18,568 nucleotides of DNA from Candidatus Babelota bacterium (GCA_013290085.1 JABCYS010000005.1:1-18568); one strand, 5' to 3'. Shown: positions 5,998-14,027, counted from the first letter of the stretch. A program made the numbers and translations. The notes: generated from the sequence alone by a model not told the origin.

Positions 5998-7704
5998 TTA
6001 GTTATAAGCGATAGCTGCTTTAGCGCCAATACCCCAGATACGAAGTGCTTTATGGCTGCGGCCGAATGCCACTTCACCAAATGCACCAAGTGATACAGGG
6101 TAGTCTCTGTCAGACCAGGTGTAACCAACGTTAGCCCAGATCTTGTTAGATGTAGCGCTAGGTATGCGACCACTGTCAAGATCTAAGTAAGTAGTAAAGT
6201 TACCATCGTTGATAAGTACAGGGTTTGCATCTGCTCCACCAACGGCTGTGCAAGCATTGATCTTGGTTGTGCTAGCTGTGGTTACTTTGTTGCCAATACC
6301 ATCTAGATCAAGTGTACCTTTAACACCATATGATTTGCCACCAAGTGAAGTTGCTTTGTTGCAGCTAGAACCGCCGAACCAGCTATCACCACAAGAGTTG
6401 CAATCATCGCAAGCATTGCAACGAGATAGGCAATCACAGTCGATTTTTTCTTTGTTACGATATTGGAATTCGTAACCAAGATCAACGTTCCAACCTTTGT
6501 GTTTAAGATCTAAGAACAAGAGACCATCAATGTTCCAGCTGAAGCCAGATTTGACGCAAGCTGAGAATAGATCAGCAAAGTGTACAAGGTTACCTGTGTA
6601 GTTACCGTTTGTATCAGCTTCTTTAAGCAAGGTGAAACGGCTCATGCAACCAAGGCCAGCCATGTCGAATACACGACATTCAGATCTCTTGAATATGTAG
6701 GTTGCGCTAAGATCACCAAACAAGTTAACTTGGGTATCTTCGTCTTTGTCATACAATTGGATGCGTCCGTTAAGACCTGCACCTAATTGCCAACGGCCAT
6801 AACCAATAGCAGGAGCGAACAATCTGTCAGCTTCAGCGCGGTTACCTAATGGAAGTACTAGACGACCATAGATGCCGAGGTAGCCATTGTCTTGGTTGAT
6901 GAAGTTGTAACCAAGATGGATAGGCAAGTCAGCTACACGAGTTTTAGAGCTGCCACAGCATTCGATTTTGCCAGCGCATAGTGCAGATGCATCACAGAAA
7001 GCAACACCAGCAAGAGCAGCTGTTAAGGTTGTTGCGCCAACTGAGCAAACGGTAGCTGTTGAGTTAGTTGTGTATGGAGCAAGGTTAGATTTTAACGCTT
7101 CTTGTTTGTTGGTAGAGCTAGCACCAGCACCTGTTGGAGCAGGGTTGAAGGTAGCGCCGCCATTAGCTGTTCTAGTTTCGCAGCAATCTAGATTCCAGCG
7201 GGTATGAGCTACTGGAACTTTAAACCAGAACCAAAGGCCTTCTATCCAACGGTCAAGACCGACGTAGAGAGCAGGTTCAATAACCCAGTTGGTTATTTTT
7301 GGTTCGATTCTTAATGTAGCGTTGATTGTTGAAGAAAGACCGAGGTCTACCGCTCTTATATCAACCCCAGCAACACCACAACCACCAGCGGTTAGAGTGT
7401 TGTTTGTTGGGAAGAAATATTTACCGAGACGGCAACGATCGAAATTCTGTTGATATTCAATCGCAACGCTCGCATGCCAGTTCCAATCATCTTGGTTTGG
7501 CAAGAATTGGAAGCGGGTAACTTCAACATAATCACGAGCTCTGTTTTCACCTACAGAGATAGGAAGGAACTTAGTTCTGCAGCCACTGCCGCAATCACTA
7601 TCGTCTTCTTCACCGCAGCAACCATCTGCGAGAGCTACGGTAGATACAGTTCCCATTGATGCAAAAAGACCAAGGGCAAGTAACGCCTTGAGTGTTAATT
7701 TCAT
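5998..7704 (-). CDS. Cysteine-rich putative outer-membrane (MOMP-like) protein
   Basis: A 568-residue exported protein. Residues 1-26 are a classical Sec signal peptide with cleavage likely after VALA. The mature N-terminus has a cysteine cluster (C29, C30, C38, C42). I count 24 cysteines in the mature protein, including a dense cluster at about residues 420-449 (DCDCLSRCNACDDCNSCGD). Alternating polar/aromatic strands such as DWNWHASVAIEYQQ, GWNVDLGYEFQY and KIWANVGYTWSDRDYP suggest a beta barrel, though the end (AIAYN) lacks the usual terminal Phe. Cysteine-rich envelopes are known from chlamydial MOMP, where disulfides stiffen the wall; a similar role here is inference. AAAAGGAGT lies just before the ATG. 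No clean promoter was found in the AT-rich upstream DNA. The gene is monocistronic between terminator and spacer. Confidence 0.72.
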   Translation of the reverse strand: MKLTLKALLALGLFASMGTVSTVALADGCCGEEDDSDCGSGCRTKFLPISVGENRARDYVEVTRFQFLPNQDDWNWHASVAIEYQQNFDRCRLGKYFFPTNNTLTAGGCGVAGVDIRAVDLGLSSTINATLRIEPKITNWVIEPALYVGLDRWIEGLWFWFKVPVAHTRWNLDCCETRTANGGATFNPAPTGAGASSTNKQEALKSNLAPYTTNSTATVCSVGATTLTAALAGVAFCDASALCAGKIECCGSSKTRVADLPIHLGYNFINQDNGYLGIYGRLVLPLGNRAEADRLFAPAIGYGRWQLGAGLNGRIQLYDKDEDTQVNLFGDLSATYIFKRSECRVFDMAGLGCMSRFTLLKEADTNGNYTGNLVHFADLFSACVKSGFSWNIDGLLFLDLKHKGWNVDLGYEFQYRNKEKIDCDCLSRCNACDDCNSCGDSWFGGSSCNKATSLGGKSYGVKGTLDLDGIGNKVTTASTTKINACTAVGGADANPVLINDGNFTTYLDLDSGRIPSATSNKIWANVGYTWSDRDYPVSLGAFGEVAFGRSHKALRIWGIGAKAAIAYN

Positions 7705-8054
7705 ATGATACTCCTTTTCAGATCCGTCATGGATTGAAAAATTACAAAATTAAAAAAGCAAAGATGTAACAAAATGGTTTGATTTGAACGACGTTGTCGT
7801 CGGCTTCTTTTTTGACCTGCTTCCTCCTTTCGACTACAAGAGAAATTTGCTTCGATTTACTGGACCATTTTTTATTCAGTTCTATACTCTAGACGAAACG
7901 CTAACTTATTTCAATATACTCGTCAACGAGTTCATGCTAATACTCTTCAATCCAATGTTTTTTCGATGCAGAACTTGTTGTTGAGCGACGACTGAGTAGC
8001 GATAGCCAAAGATTCGTGTCTCGTCTTTTGCGATCAAATCACATACGGTGGAAC
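7705..8054. other. 350-bp gene-free spacer between divergent genes
   Basis: It separates the minus-strand outer-membrane gene and plus-strand uppP. It holds the minus-strand ribosome site (AAGGAG, complement of about 7711-7716), an AT-rich stretch at 7735-7780, a small inverted repeat CGACGTTGTCG near 7790-7800, another (CTCGTCAACGAG near 7919-7930) and one candidate plus-strand promoter. The single 66-codon frame here starts with TTG without a ribosome site and I do not accept it as a gene. Confidence 0.6.
7861..7888 (+). promoter_or_regulatory. Candidate promoter for uppP-ftsK
   Basis: TGGACC (7861-7866, 4 of 6 consensus bases) and TATACT (7883-7888, 5 of 6) are 16 bp apart. It would give a leader of about 160 nt before uppP. 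It is the best plus-strand match in the spacer, but only moderate in quality. Confidence 0.42.
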
Positions 8055-8843
8055 ATGTCAATAGTCTTGTTGTGGATTATTACGCAAATAGTTACAGAAA
8101 GCTTTCCTGTAAGCAGCTCTAGTCATATTAAATTGCTCGAAATATTTCTTGCACAACGCTCTGCGGCAGGATTTCTTTTAGAACTACCAAAGTATTTCGA
8201 TGATTTTTTACATGGCCCAACTTTAATTGTTCTGGCCGTGTTCTTTTTTCATCGCTGGTACGGCCTGGTGCGTCATTGCATCCGATGGAACCATTTATTT
8301 TTTGGCGTTGTAACAAGAACGGCCCTCGCTTCAACTATCACGGTTTTTTTCTATTTCCTTTTTCAGTTGCTGCCGATTGCATCGTATATTCCATTAGGTT
8401 TTGGCTTGCTCATTACCATGACCCTATTATTTTCACTCAAATGGTGTCAAGAAGATTTTTATGAACCCTACACATTACGTAAAGCAGCACTCCTTGGCAT
8501 TGTTCAAGGTCTTGCATTGCTACCCGGCATTTCTCGCTTAGGCTCAACCTATGTTGCGGCACGCTGGTTAAAGTTAAGTCCGCGTCATGCCATGGAGGCA
8601 TCATTTGCCATGCAGGTACCACTGATGATTGCTGCATTCATAAGAGCGAGTGTTTCATTGCTCAGATCCCCGTATGTTCACCAACTATTGAATGTGAAGG
8701 TTGGCCTCGTTATGCTTAGTGCTAGTATAGTTGCCTATGCGGGTTTATGGGTGGTCATGTATCTGGCGCGTGTACATAAACTGTGGTTTTTCGCCTGGTA
8801 CATGATTATACCATTGGTGGCATGGCTTCTTATCAGTGCTTAG
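8055..8843 (+). CDS. uppP: Undecaprenyl-diphosphatase UppP (BacA family)
   Basis: An integral membrane enzyme that dephosphorylates undecaprenyl diphosphate so that the lipid carrier of peptidoglycan synthesis can be reused. Family motifs are present: QIVTESFPVSSSSH near the N-terminus fits the (E/Q)XXXE region followed by PxSSxxH, and LPGISRLGST matches the PGxSRSxxT signature except for leucine in place of the second serine. Hydrophobic stretches throughout fit a polytopic protein. I chose ATG 8055 (262 residues) over the upstream GTG 8016 because it follows a G-rich site (GGTGGA) and gives the usual short N-terminus before the first motif. The middle part is divergent from common homologues. 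ftsK follows after 12 bp, so the two form an operon. Confidence 0.88.
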   Translation: MSIVLLWIITQIVTESFPVSSSSHIKLLEIFLAQRSAAGFLLELPKYFDDFLHGPTLIVLAVFFFHRWYGLVRHCIRWNHLFFGVVTRTALASTITVFFYFLFQLLPIASYIPLGFGLLITMTLLFSLKWCQEDFYEPYTLRKAALLGIVQGLALLPGISRLGSTYVAARWLKLSPRHAMEASFAMQVPLMIAAFIRASVSLLRSPYVHQLLNVKVGLVMLSASIVAYAGLWVVMYLARVHKLWFFAWYMIIPLVAWLLISA

Positions 8844-8855
8844 AAGGGGGATGGT

Positions 8856-11096
8856 ATGCCTATCATTATAAAAAAAAATGTTCTTGTGTCGTATAAAAAA
8901 GAATGCATTGTGGTTATCAGTTTCGCCACTGCTCTTTTTATGCTCGTTTCTCTTCTCAGCTTTAATGCCCATGATCCATCCTGGTTTTATTATCATACCG
9001 ATGTGCATGAGATTACGAACAAGTGTGGAGTATGGGGTGCGCAGTGCGCGGCATTACTCATGTACCTTCTTGGTGCAGCAAGTTTATTAGTGCCATTTTT
9101 TTTAATGTTTTATGCTTCGCGTATTTTTTTTCAAACACCATGGCGTTACGAGTGGGACCGCGTTGTCTCATTTCTTTTTTTTATTCCAACCTGTGCAGCG
9201 CTCAACTCTTTATATCGTTTTCATTTTTTTAAAAACGTGATCCCTGGCGGACGCATTGGTATTAGTTCTCTGCGCGCGTTGTACCGCTCCTTTGATGCTG
9301 TTGGTAGTTTTATAATACTTCACGCGCTAGCATTAGTTTTTGCGATCCTTATTTTTAGAATCTCTTTCCTGTCGCTCTCCAAGCATGTTGCGGTAGCATT
9401 TCGTTTCTTAATGAGCAAGAAATATCTTCTCACCCAGGGACTCTCTTTTATTTCCCGAGCCCTTACCGCTATGTACACCTGGACTCAATCCTTATGGCAG
9501 GCGCGCGATGTTTTAGATTCCGAAGAATCGATAGTTCTCTTTGAAGGTGCAGCCTATGATGAGTTGAAAGAGGTGCGCCATGAAGATCTGTTTCCACAAA
9601 ACTTCCAGGCAAGTAAGCGTGCACAAGAACTTCCAGAAGAAGTTCCTAGCGCTCAAACTCAAACCGCTGAGCCATCCTTAACAAACGAAGAAGCAATCAA
9701 AGATGAGCAAAAGAAGTATGCGGTTCCTGAAGACGCACTGTTTGAAGCGCGCGACCAAAAAAACACCGATAAAAAAATTGCTGAAGAACTAAAGGAACGA
9801 GCAAAAATACTTGAAGAAAAATTAGCACGATTTGGCATCAGTGGCTCGGTTACTTCGATTAAGCCAGGGCCCGTCGTTACCTTATTTGAATATGAACCCC
9901 ACATTGATACAAAAATAAGTAAAATTATTTCCCTGGAAGATGATCTTGCCTTGGCGCTACAGGCACTGAGTATTCGTATCATTGCACCAATACCAGGCAG
10001 GTCGGTGGTAGGATTTGAAGTTGCAAATCAACTAAGAAAGTCAGTGTACTTTTCATCCGTTGTGCAATCCAAAGAATATAAAAACTTTTCCGGTTCCTTG
10101 CCGCTCGTGCTGGGTGAAGATACTACGGGCTCAAACATTATTGTTGATTTAGTAAAAATGCCGCACTTGTTGGTTGCCGGTTCTACCGGTTCAGGTAAAT
10201 CAGTTGCACTCAATACCATGCTCATAAGTTTGTTGTGTAGCAAAAATCCAGACGAATTAAAATTGATTCTCATAGATCCAAAGCGTCTTGAATTTGCTGC
10301 CTATGCCGATATCGCACACCTGCTCTTTCCCATTATTACCGATCCACGCAAAGCGGTGCCGGTACTCAAGTGGGTAGTACAAACTATGGAAGCGCGTTAT
10401 GAGCGCATGGCGCACGAGGGTGCGCGTACGATTACCGATTTTAATACTACCGTGCCTGCGCATGAGCGCTTACCGTACATTGTGGTAGTAATCGATGAAC
10501 TTGCCGATCTAATGATGACTGCAGGAACTGATGTTGAAAATCTTTTGACGCGACTTTCTCAAATGGCACGCGCGGCCGGCATCCACCTCATTCTTGCTAC
10601 CCAGCGGCCTTCGGTTGATATTGTTACCGGTCTTATCAAAGTTAACTTCCCCAGCCGTATCTCATTTAAAGTTACCTCTAAAGTTGATTCACGCACCATC
10701 CTTGATGTTACCGGTGCTGAGAAATTGTTGGGCAAGGGGGATATGTTGTTCCTCGACGCAGGAAGCTCGGTACTCGCTCGTGTGCATGGGGCATACGTTT
10801 CTGATAAAGAAATCTTGGCCGTGATCAATCACATTAGATCACAGCGTCCCCCTGCGTACCTTAATATAGAAGAAGAGTTGGCGCATGATCAAAGCTACCT
10901 TCTTGATGCCGACGATGAACTCTATCAAAATATCTTATCCTACCTCAACGAAGTAGATGAGGTTTCCATCTCCATGCTCCAGCGACGTTTTAGAATAGGG
11001 TATAACAGATCGGCCCGGATTATTGAGGCGCTGGAGTCTCAAGGGAAAATAATGCCAGCAGATGGTTCTAAGGCTCGTAAAATTATACGCTCTTAA
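8856..11096 (+). CDS. ftsK: DNA translocase FtsK/SpoIIIE
   Basis: A membrane-anchored, ATP-driven DNA pump that clears and resolves chromosomes at the division septum. The N-terminus has about four membrane helices between residues 17 and 173. A short charged linker follows (about 225-300), then the motor: Walker A GSTGSGKS at 442-449 and Walker B VVVIDELADL around D547-E548, with LATQRPSVDIVTGLIKVNFP after it. The C-terminal gamma winged helix, which reads polar DNA sequences, is present (from about DELYQNILSYL to ALESQGKIMPADG). At 746 residues it is near SpoIIIE size and lacks the very long linker of E. coli FtsK. GAAGGGGGA precedes the ATG. It is probably co-transcribed with uppP. Confidence 0.97.
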   Translation: MPIIIKKNVLVSYKKECIVVISFATALFMLVSLLSFNAHDPSWFYYHTDVHEITNKCGVWGAQCAALLMYLLGAASLLVPFFLMFYASRIFFQTPWRYEWDRVVSFLFFIPTCAALNSLYRFHFFKNVIPGGRIGISSLRALYRSFDAVGSFIILHALALVFAILIFRISFLSLSKHVAVAFRFLMSKKYLLTQGLSFISRALTAMYTWTQSLWQARDVLDSEESIVLFEGAAYDELKEVRHEDLFPQNFQASKRAQELPEEVPSAQTQTAEPSLTNEEAIKDEQKKYAVPEDALFEARDQKNTDKKIAEELKERAKILEEKLARFGISGSVTSIKPGPVVTLFEYEPHIDTKISKIISLEDDLALALQALSIRIIAPIPGRSVVGFEVANQLRKSVYFSSVVQSKEYKNFSGSLPLVLGEDTTGSNIIVDLVKMPHLLVAGSTGSGKSVALNTMLISLLCSKNPDELKLILIDPKRLEFAAYADIAHLLFPIITDPRKAVPVLKWVVQTMEARYERMAHEGARTITDFNTTVPAHERLPYIVVVIDELADLMMTAGTDVENLLTRLSQMARAAGIHLILATQRPSVDIVTGLIKVNFPSRISFKVTSKVDSRTILDVTGAEKLLGKGDMLFLDAGSSVLARVHGAYVSDKEILAVINHIRSQRPPAYLNIEEELAHDQSYLLDADDELYQNILSYLNEVDEVSISMLQRRFRIGYNRSARIIEALESQGKIMPADGSKARKIIRS

Positions 11097-11107
11097 AGAG
11101 AACTTTT

Positions 11108-11136
11108 TTGACAAAGTGCGAAAAACCAGCCATTTT
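11108..11136 (+). promoter_or_regulatory. Candidate promoter for murF-rsmH
   Basis: A perfect -35 (TTGACA, 11108-11113) is 17 bp from a poor -10 (CATTTT, 11131-11136) in the 75-bp gap after ftsK. The start point would be about 30 nt before murF. Confidence 0.48.
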
Positions 11137-11171
11137 TTGCTTCATCGGTTCAGCCTTGTCCCGGAGAATAC

Positions 11172-12581
11172 ATGTCGATTGATTCAAAATTTTTAACTGC
11201 CGTTATTCCTTCTGCCGAAATTTTGTACAACCCGCTACCTACCACTGTTACCTTTACCGTCGATTCTCGCACGGTAACTCAGGGGCAGATCTTTGTAGCG
11301 CTCCAGGGAGTTCAACAGGATGGGCATGATTTCCTAGCAGGGGCAATTGAAAAAGGTTGTGCCGGTCTTCTCATGGCGCATGAAAAAAAGAATAAGCTTG
11401 CTTCCCTTGATGCAGCCAAATTGAAAAACTTATGCATAATCCTCGTCCCCGATCCCCTGCAAGCCTTGATCAGCCTTGCTACGGTCTGGCGGCAACAATT
11501 TTCTACACCCGTAGTAGCAATCACCGGCTCTATTGGAAAAACGTCTACCAAAAACATCCTCGGGGCAATCTTAAAACACAACGGCAATAACTATCTGGTG
11601 TCTCACGGCAACCAAAACACCGTTATAGGAGTTGCTCTTAACCTCTTGCGCCTCAACCCTTCTCATGACGGTGCGCTCTTTGAAGTTGGTATCAACCAAC
11701 GTGGGGAAATGGCGCGTATCATAACTATGTTGCGACCAACCTCAGCTCTTATAACCTACATTGGTCACAGCCACATGGAAGGTTTAGGAACATTGAGTGA
11801 CATAGCAGTTGAAAAAAGAGAGATCTTTAAATTCTTTCAAGAAAATAATATTGGTTTTGTAAATGGTGACTTGCCAATTCTGGCTCAGGTTGCTTATCCT
11901 CATCCCGTTATCAAGTTTGGTTTAAAAACAACCAATCAGATCCAAGCACGCAAAGTGGTATACGACAGTTTTAGTGCCACCGGTGTCCTAAAAATTTATA
12001 AAGATAAATACCCTATTAAACTTCCTAACAATCATGCCGGTGCATTGCTCAACACCTTGGGAGCAGTAGCCGTTGCTCATCATTTGGGCGTTCCCAATGA
12101 AGTTATTGTGGATGCGATACAAAAACCGATCATTGTTGAAGGGCGGTTTGAGCGGCGACAGCTAAAATCATTCAAAGGTTTAATCATTAATGATTGTTAC
12201 AACGCGAGCCCGGAAAGCATGAAGGCAGCACTGTTGGCCTTTCAAAAAGTTGAAACAGGTGCTCAAAAAATAGCCATTCTTGGAGACATGCTTGAGCTTG
12301 GTTCCGATAGTGCGTTTTGGCATCGGCAACTCGGACGATTCTTGCGCAAAGTGCCAACGGTGAAACAAGTAATTCTTGTCGGCTCTATGACTAAATGGAC
12401 TAAAAAAACAGTGCCGGTAGGGGTATCGGTTGTTCTCGTGCCGTCCTGGCAGGAAGCTTTGGTAAAGGTGCAAGAATTCCTTGCGCAAGAGTCTATTATT
12501 TTAGTTAAAGGTTCGCGTGGAGTAGGTTTGTATAATTTAGTTAATAATCTGGCAGAACCTGTTACGCAAGCGAGCGTCTAA
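11172..12581 (+). CDS. murF: UDP-MurNAc-tripeptide:D-Ala-D-Ala ligase MurF
   Basis: This cytoplasmic Mur ligase adds D-Ala-D-Ala to the peptidoglycan precursor. The N-terminal substrate domain has DSRTVTQGQIFVALQG. The ATP site is GSIGKTS at residues 119-125. Downstream Mur-family landmarks are GNQNTVIGVALNLL, EVGINQRGEM, YIGHSHMEGLGT, NDCYNASPESMKAAL, LGDMLELG and LVKGSRG; the last four favour MurF over MurC, MurD or MurE. The 469-residue length is usual. Small departures from the family are Tyr for the Asn before IGHSH and Thr for the second Asn of GNxNN. GGAGA at 11163-11167 sets the start. rsmH begins 2 bp after the stop, so translation is probably coupled. Confidence 0.95.
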   Translation: MSIDSKFLTAVIPSAEILYNPLPTTVTFTVDSRTVTQGQIFVALQGVQQDGHDFLAGAIEKGCAGLLMAHEKKNKLASLDAAKLKNLCIILVPDPLQALISLATVWRQQFSTPVVAITGSIGKTSTKNILGAILKHNGNNYLVSHGNQNTVIGVALNLLRLNPSHDGALFEVGINQRGEMARIITMLRPTSALITYIGHSHMEGLGTLSDIAVEKREIFKFFQENNIGFVNGDLPILAQVAYPHPVIKFGLKTTNQIQARKVVYDSFSATGVLKIYKDKYPIKLPNNHAGALLNTLGAVAVAHHLGVPNEVIVDAIQKPIIVEGRFERRQLKSFKGLIINDCYNASPESMKAALLAFQKVETGAQKIAILGDMLELGSDSAFWHRQLGRFLRKVPTVKQVILVGSMTKWTKKTVPVGVSVVLVPSWQEALVKVQEFLAQESIILVKGSRGVGLYNLVNNLAEPVTQASV

Positions 12582-12583
12582 GT

Positions 12584-13474
12584 ATGGATCCCATCTATCA
12601 ACACAAATCAGTATTAGTTACTGAGGTTTTACAGTATCTTGATCCTCAGCCTGGTGGCATCTACATCGATGTAACTTTCGGTGGGGGTGGACACACCCGA
12701 GCTATTTTAGAGCAGCAGAAAAATTGTTCAGTCGTTGCACTCGACTGGGATAAGCATGCACTTGAGCTGAATGGGGAAAAGTTACAGCAAGAGTATCCCG
12801 ATCGCGTACAGTTGGTTTGGGGTAACTTCGCACAGCTCTATACCTTGCTTAAAAAAGCTGATATTGCAGCGGTCAACGGTATTTTGGCTGATTTTGGCAC
12901 CTCACAGTACCAATTAAAGCACGGTGCTGGATTTTCATTTTCTCAAGATACGCCGCTTGATATGCGCATGTCACCAGCGCATCAAAAAGTTACTGCTGCG
13001 GAATTGGTCAACAAAGCGTCCGAGGAAAAACTGCGACAGCTTTTCTGGCAGCTTGGCGAAGAAAAATATGCCAAACAGATCGTTAACGCGATAGCTGCAA
13101 AACGTAAGGACCATTACATTGGTACGACCAAAGAATTGGCTACCATTATCGAGCACGCTGTTCCAGTAAGGGGAAAAATACATCCGGCCACCCGGGTCTT
13201 TCAGGCATTGCGTATGTACATTAATCACGAGCTGGAAAACATTCAGTCATTTCTATCTGAAGCGGTGCGCGTGCTGCAACCAGGGGGTAGGCTTGTGGTT
13301 ATTAGTTTTCATTCCTTGGAAGATCGTTTGGTAAAACAGTTCTTTTCTCAACGAGCACTGCAGGGTGGTTTTAATCTTCTCACCCCACGGGCGGTGGTGG
13401 CATCTGAGGACGAAATTTTAACCAATCCTTCATCGCGTTCTGCGCGACTCAGAGCTATCGAAAAAGTAGCGTAA
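12584..13474 (+). CDS. rsmH: 16S rRNA (cytosine-1402-N4)-methyltransferase RsmH (MraW)
   Basis: RsmH methylates N4 of C1402 in the decoding centre of 16S rRNA using S-adenosylmethionine. The N-terminal HKSVLVTEVLQYL and the SAM motif DVTFGGGGHT (residues 29-38) are typical. ADFGTSQYQL, GFSFSQDTPLDMRMSP, HPATRVFQALRMYIN, VISFHSLEDRLVK and NPSSRSARLRAIEK follow in the family order. DFGTSQ departs from the common DLGVSS, and GAGFSF from RGFSF. At 296 residues it is close to the usual length. In most bacteria it heads the dcw cluster upstream of ftsL, ftsI, murE and murF; here it follows murF directly with a 2-bp gap, so the order is rearranged. It has no promoter of its own that I can see. Confidence 0.96.
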   Translation: MDPIYQHKSVLVTEVLQYLDPQPGGIYIDVTFGGGGHTRAILEQQKNCSVVALDWDKHALELNGEKLQQEYPDRVQLVWGNFAQLYTLLKKADIAAVNGILADFGTSQYQLKHGAGFSFSQDTPLDMRMSPAHQKVTAAELVNKASEEKLRQLFWQLGEEKYAKQIVNAIAAKRKDHYIGTTKELATIIEHAVPVRGKIHPATRVFQALRMYINHELENIQSFLSEAVRVLQPGGRLVVISFHSLEDRLVKQFFSQRALQGGFNLLTPRAVVASEDEILTNPSSRSARLRAIEKVA

Positions 13475-13491
13475 TAGCCCATCTTTTCTGT

Positions 13492-13520
13492 TTGACAAAC
13501 GAGGCTTCTGTCAGTACATT
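13492..13520 (+). promoter_or_regulatory. Strong sigma70-type promoter for spoVG
   Basis: A perfect -35 (TTGACA, 13492-13497), a 17-bp spacer and a good -10 (TACATT, 13515-13520) make this the best complete promoter in the window. The start point would be near 13527, leaving a leader of about 87 nt before spoVG. Confidence 0.8.
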
Positions 13521-13526
13521 AGGCAG

Positions 13527-13613
13527 CGAAAGTTGTTCTCTTCGGCGGTCTATTCGCGTTAATCGAAGTTTCAGATCGAAGTGAGATAGTAAGGAATACC
13601 TAAGGAATATACA
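13527..13613 (+). promoter_or_regulatory. spoVG mRNA leader with repeated blocks and duplicated ribosome site
   Basis: CGAA occurs at 13527, 13564 and 13577, and its complement TTCG at 13541 and 13553, so several mutually exclusive hairpins can form. ATCGAAGT is repeated directly (13562-13569, 13575-13582). TAAGGAATA is repeated 11 bp apart (13590-13598, 13601-13609); the second copy is the likely Shine-Dalgarno site for the ATG at 13614. Regulation by structure is inference. Confidence 0.4.
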
Positions 13614-13898
13614 ATGTCGAAAAAGATTGAAATTACTGAAGTTAAAGTATATCCAGCAAAAGATAGCGGAAAATTAAAGGCGTACGCAACAATAGTCTTT
13701 GAAAATTGTTTTATAGTACGCGACTTGAAAGTCATTGAAGGAGATAAAGGTTACTTTGTGTCGATGCCTTCTCGCAGGAGAAAGGACGGAACATTCAGAG
13801 ATATCGTACATCCTCTTGACTCTGATACTCGTCAACAAGTTGAAGAGTCTATCATTCAGGAATATCAAAAATTATTAGAATCTGAATCTACGCTTTAA
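13614..13898 (+). CDS. spoVG: SpoVG family RNA/DNA-binding regulator
   Basis: A 94-residue protein matching SpoVG along its length: an N-terminal beta strand (EITEVKVYPAKDSGKLKAYA), FIVRDLKVIEGDKGYFVSMP and RRKDGTFRDIVHPLDSDTR, then a C-terminal helix. SpoVG proteins are small nucleic-acid-binding regulators found in Firmicutes, spirochaetes and some other groups, also in non-sporulating bacteria, so this does not imply sporulation. The start at 13614 follows the second of two TAAGGAATA repeats. A strong promoter lies upstream, and tRNA-Gln begins only 7 bp after the stop with a terminator beyond it, which suggests one transcript carrying both. Confidence 0.95.
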   Translation: MSKKIEITEVKVYPAKDSGKLKAYATIVFENCFIVRDLKVIEGDKGYFVSMPSRRRKDGTFRDIVHPLDSDTRQQVEESIIQEYQKLLESESTL

Positions 13899-13905
13899 TA
13901 GATTT

Positions 13906-13980
13906 TGGGGCGTAGCCAAGCGGTAAGGCACCGGTTTTTGGTACCGGCATGCGGAGGTTCGAATCCTCCCGCCCCAGCCA
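13906..13980 (+). tRNA. tRNA-Gln (anticodon UUG)
   Basis: A full 75-nt cloverleaf. The acceptor stem TGGGGCG pairs with CGCCCCA, followed by discriminator G and a genome-encoded CCA. The D arm is GCC-AAGCGGTAA-GGC. The anticodon stem CCGGT/ACCGG holds the loop TTTTGGT, so the anticodon is TTG, reading CAA and CAG. The T arm is GGAGG-TTCGAAT-CCTCC. The U1 acceptor start is characteristic of tRNA-Gln. It lies 7 bp after spoVG and 9 bp before a terminator, with no promoter between, so it is probably cut from the spoVG transcript. Confidence 0.97.
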
Positions 13981-13989
13981 AGGAACAGC

Positions 13990-14027
13990 AAAAAAAGAGC
14001 CACTGATTAATCGGTGGCTCTTTTTTT
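13990..14027 (+). terminator. Rho-independent terminator after tRNA-Gln
   Basis: GAGCCACTGAT pairs with ATCGGTGGCTC (one G-T pair), followed by seven T residues and preceded by seven A residues, so it may act in both directions. It closes the spoVG-tRNA unit. Confidence 0.92.

Noticed and set aside
6209..7659. Several plus-strand frames inside the outer-membrane protein gene
   Set aside because: They are antisense shadows of one 568-codon frame with a signal peptide and ribosome site; none has its own support.
7784..7984. 66-codon plus-strand frame in the spacer before uppP
   Set aside because: TTG start, no ribosome site, composition like non-coding AT-rich DNA, and a candidate promoter lies inside it.
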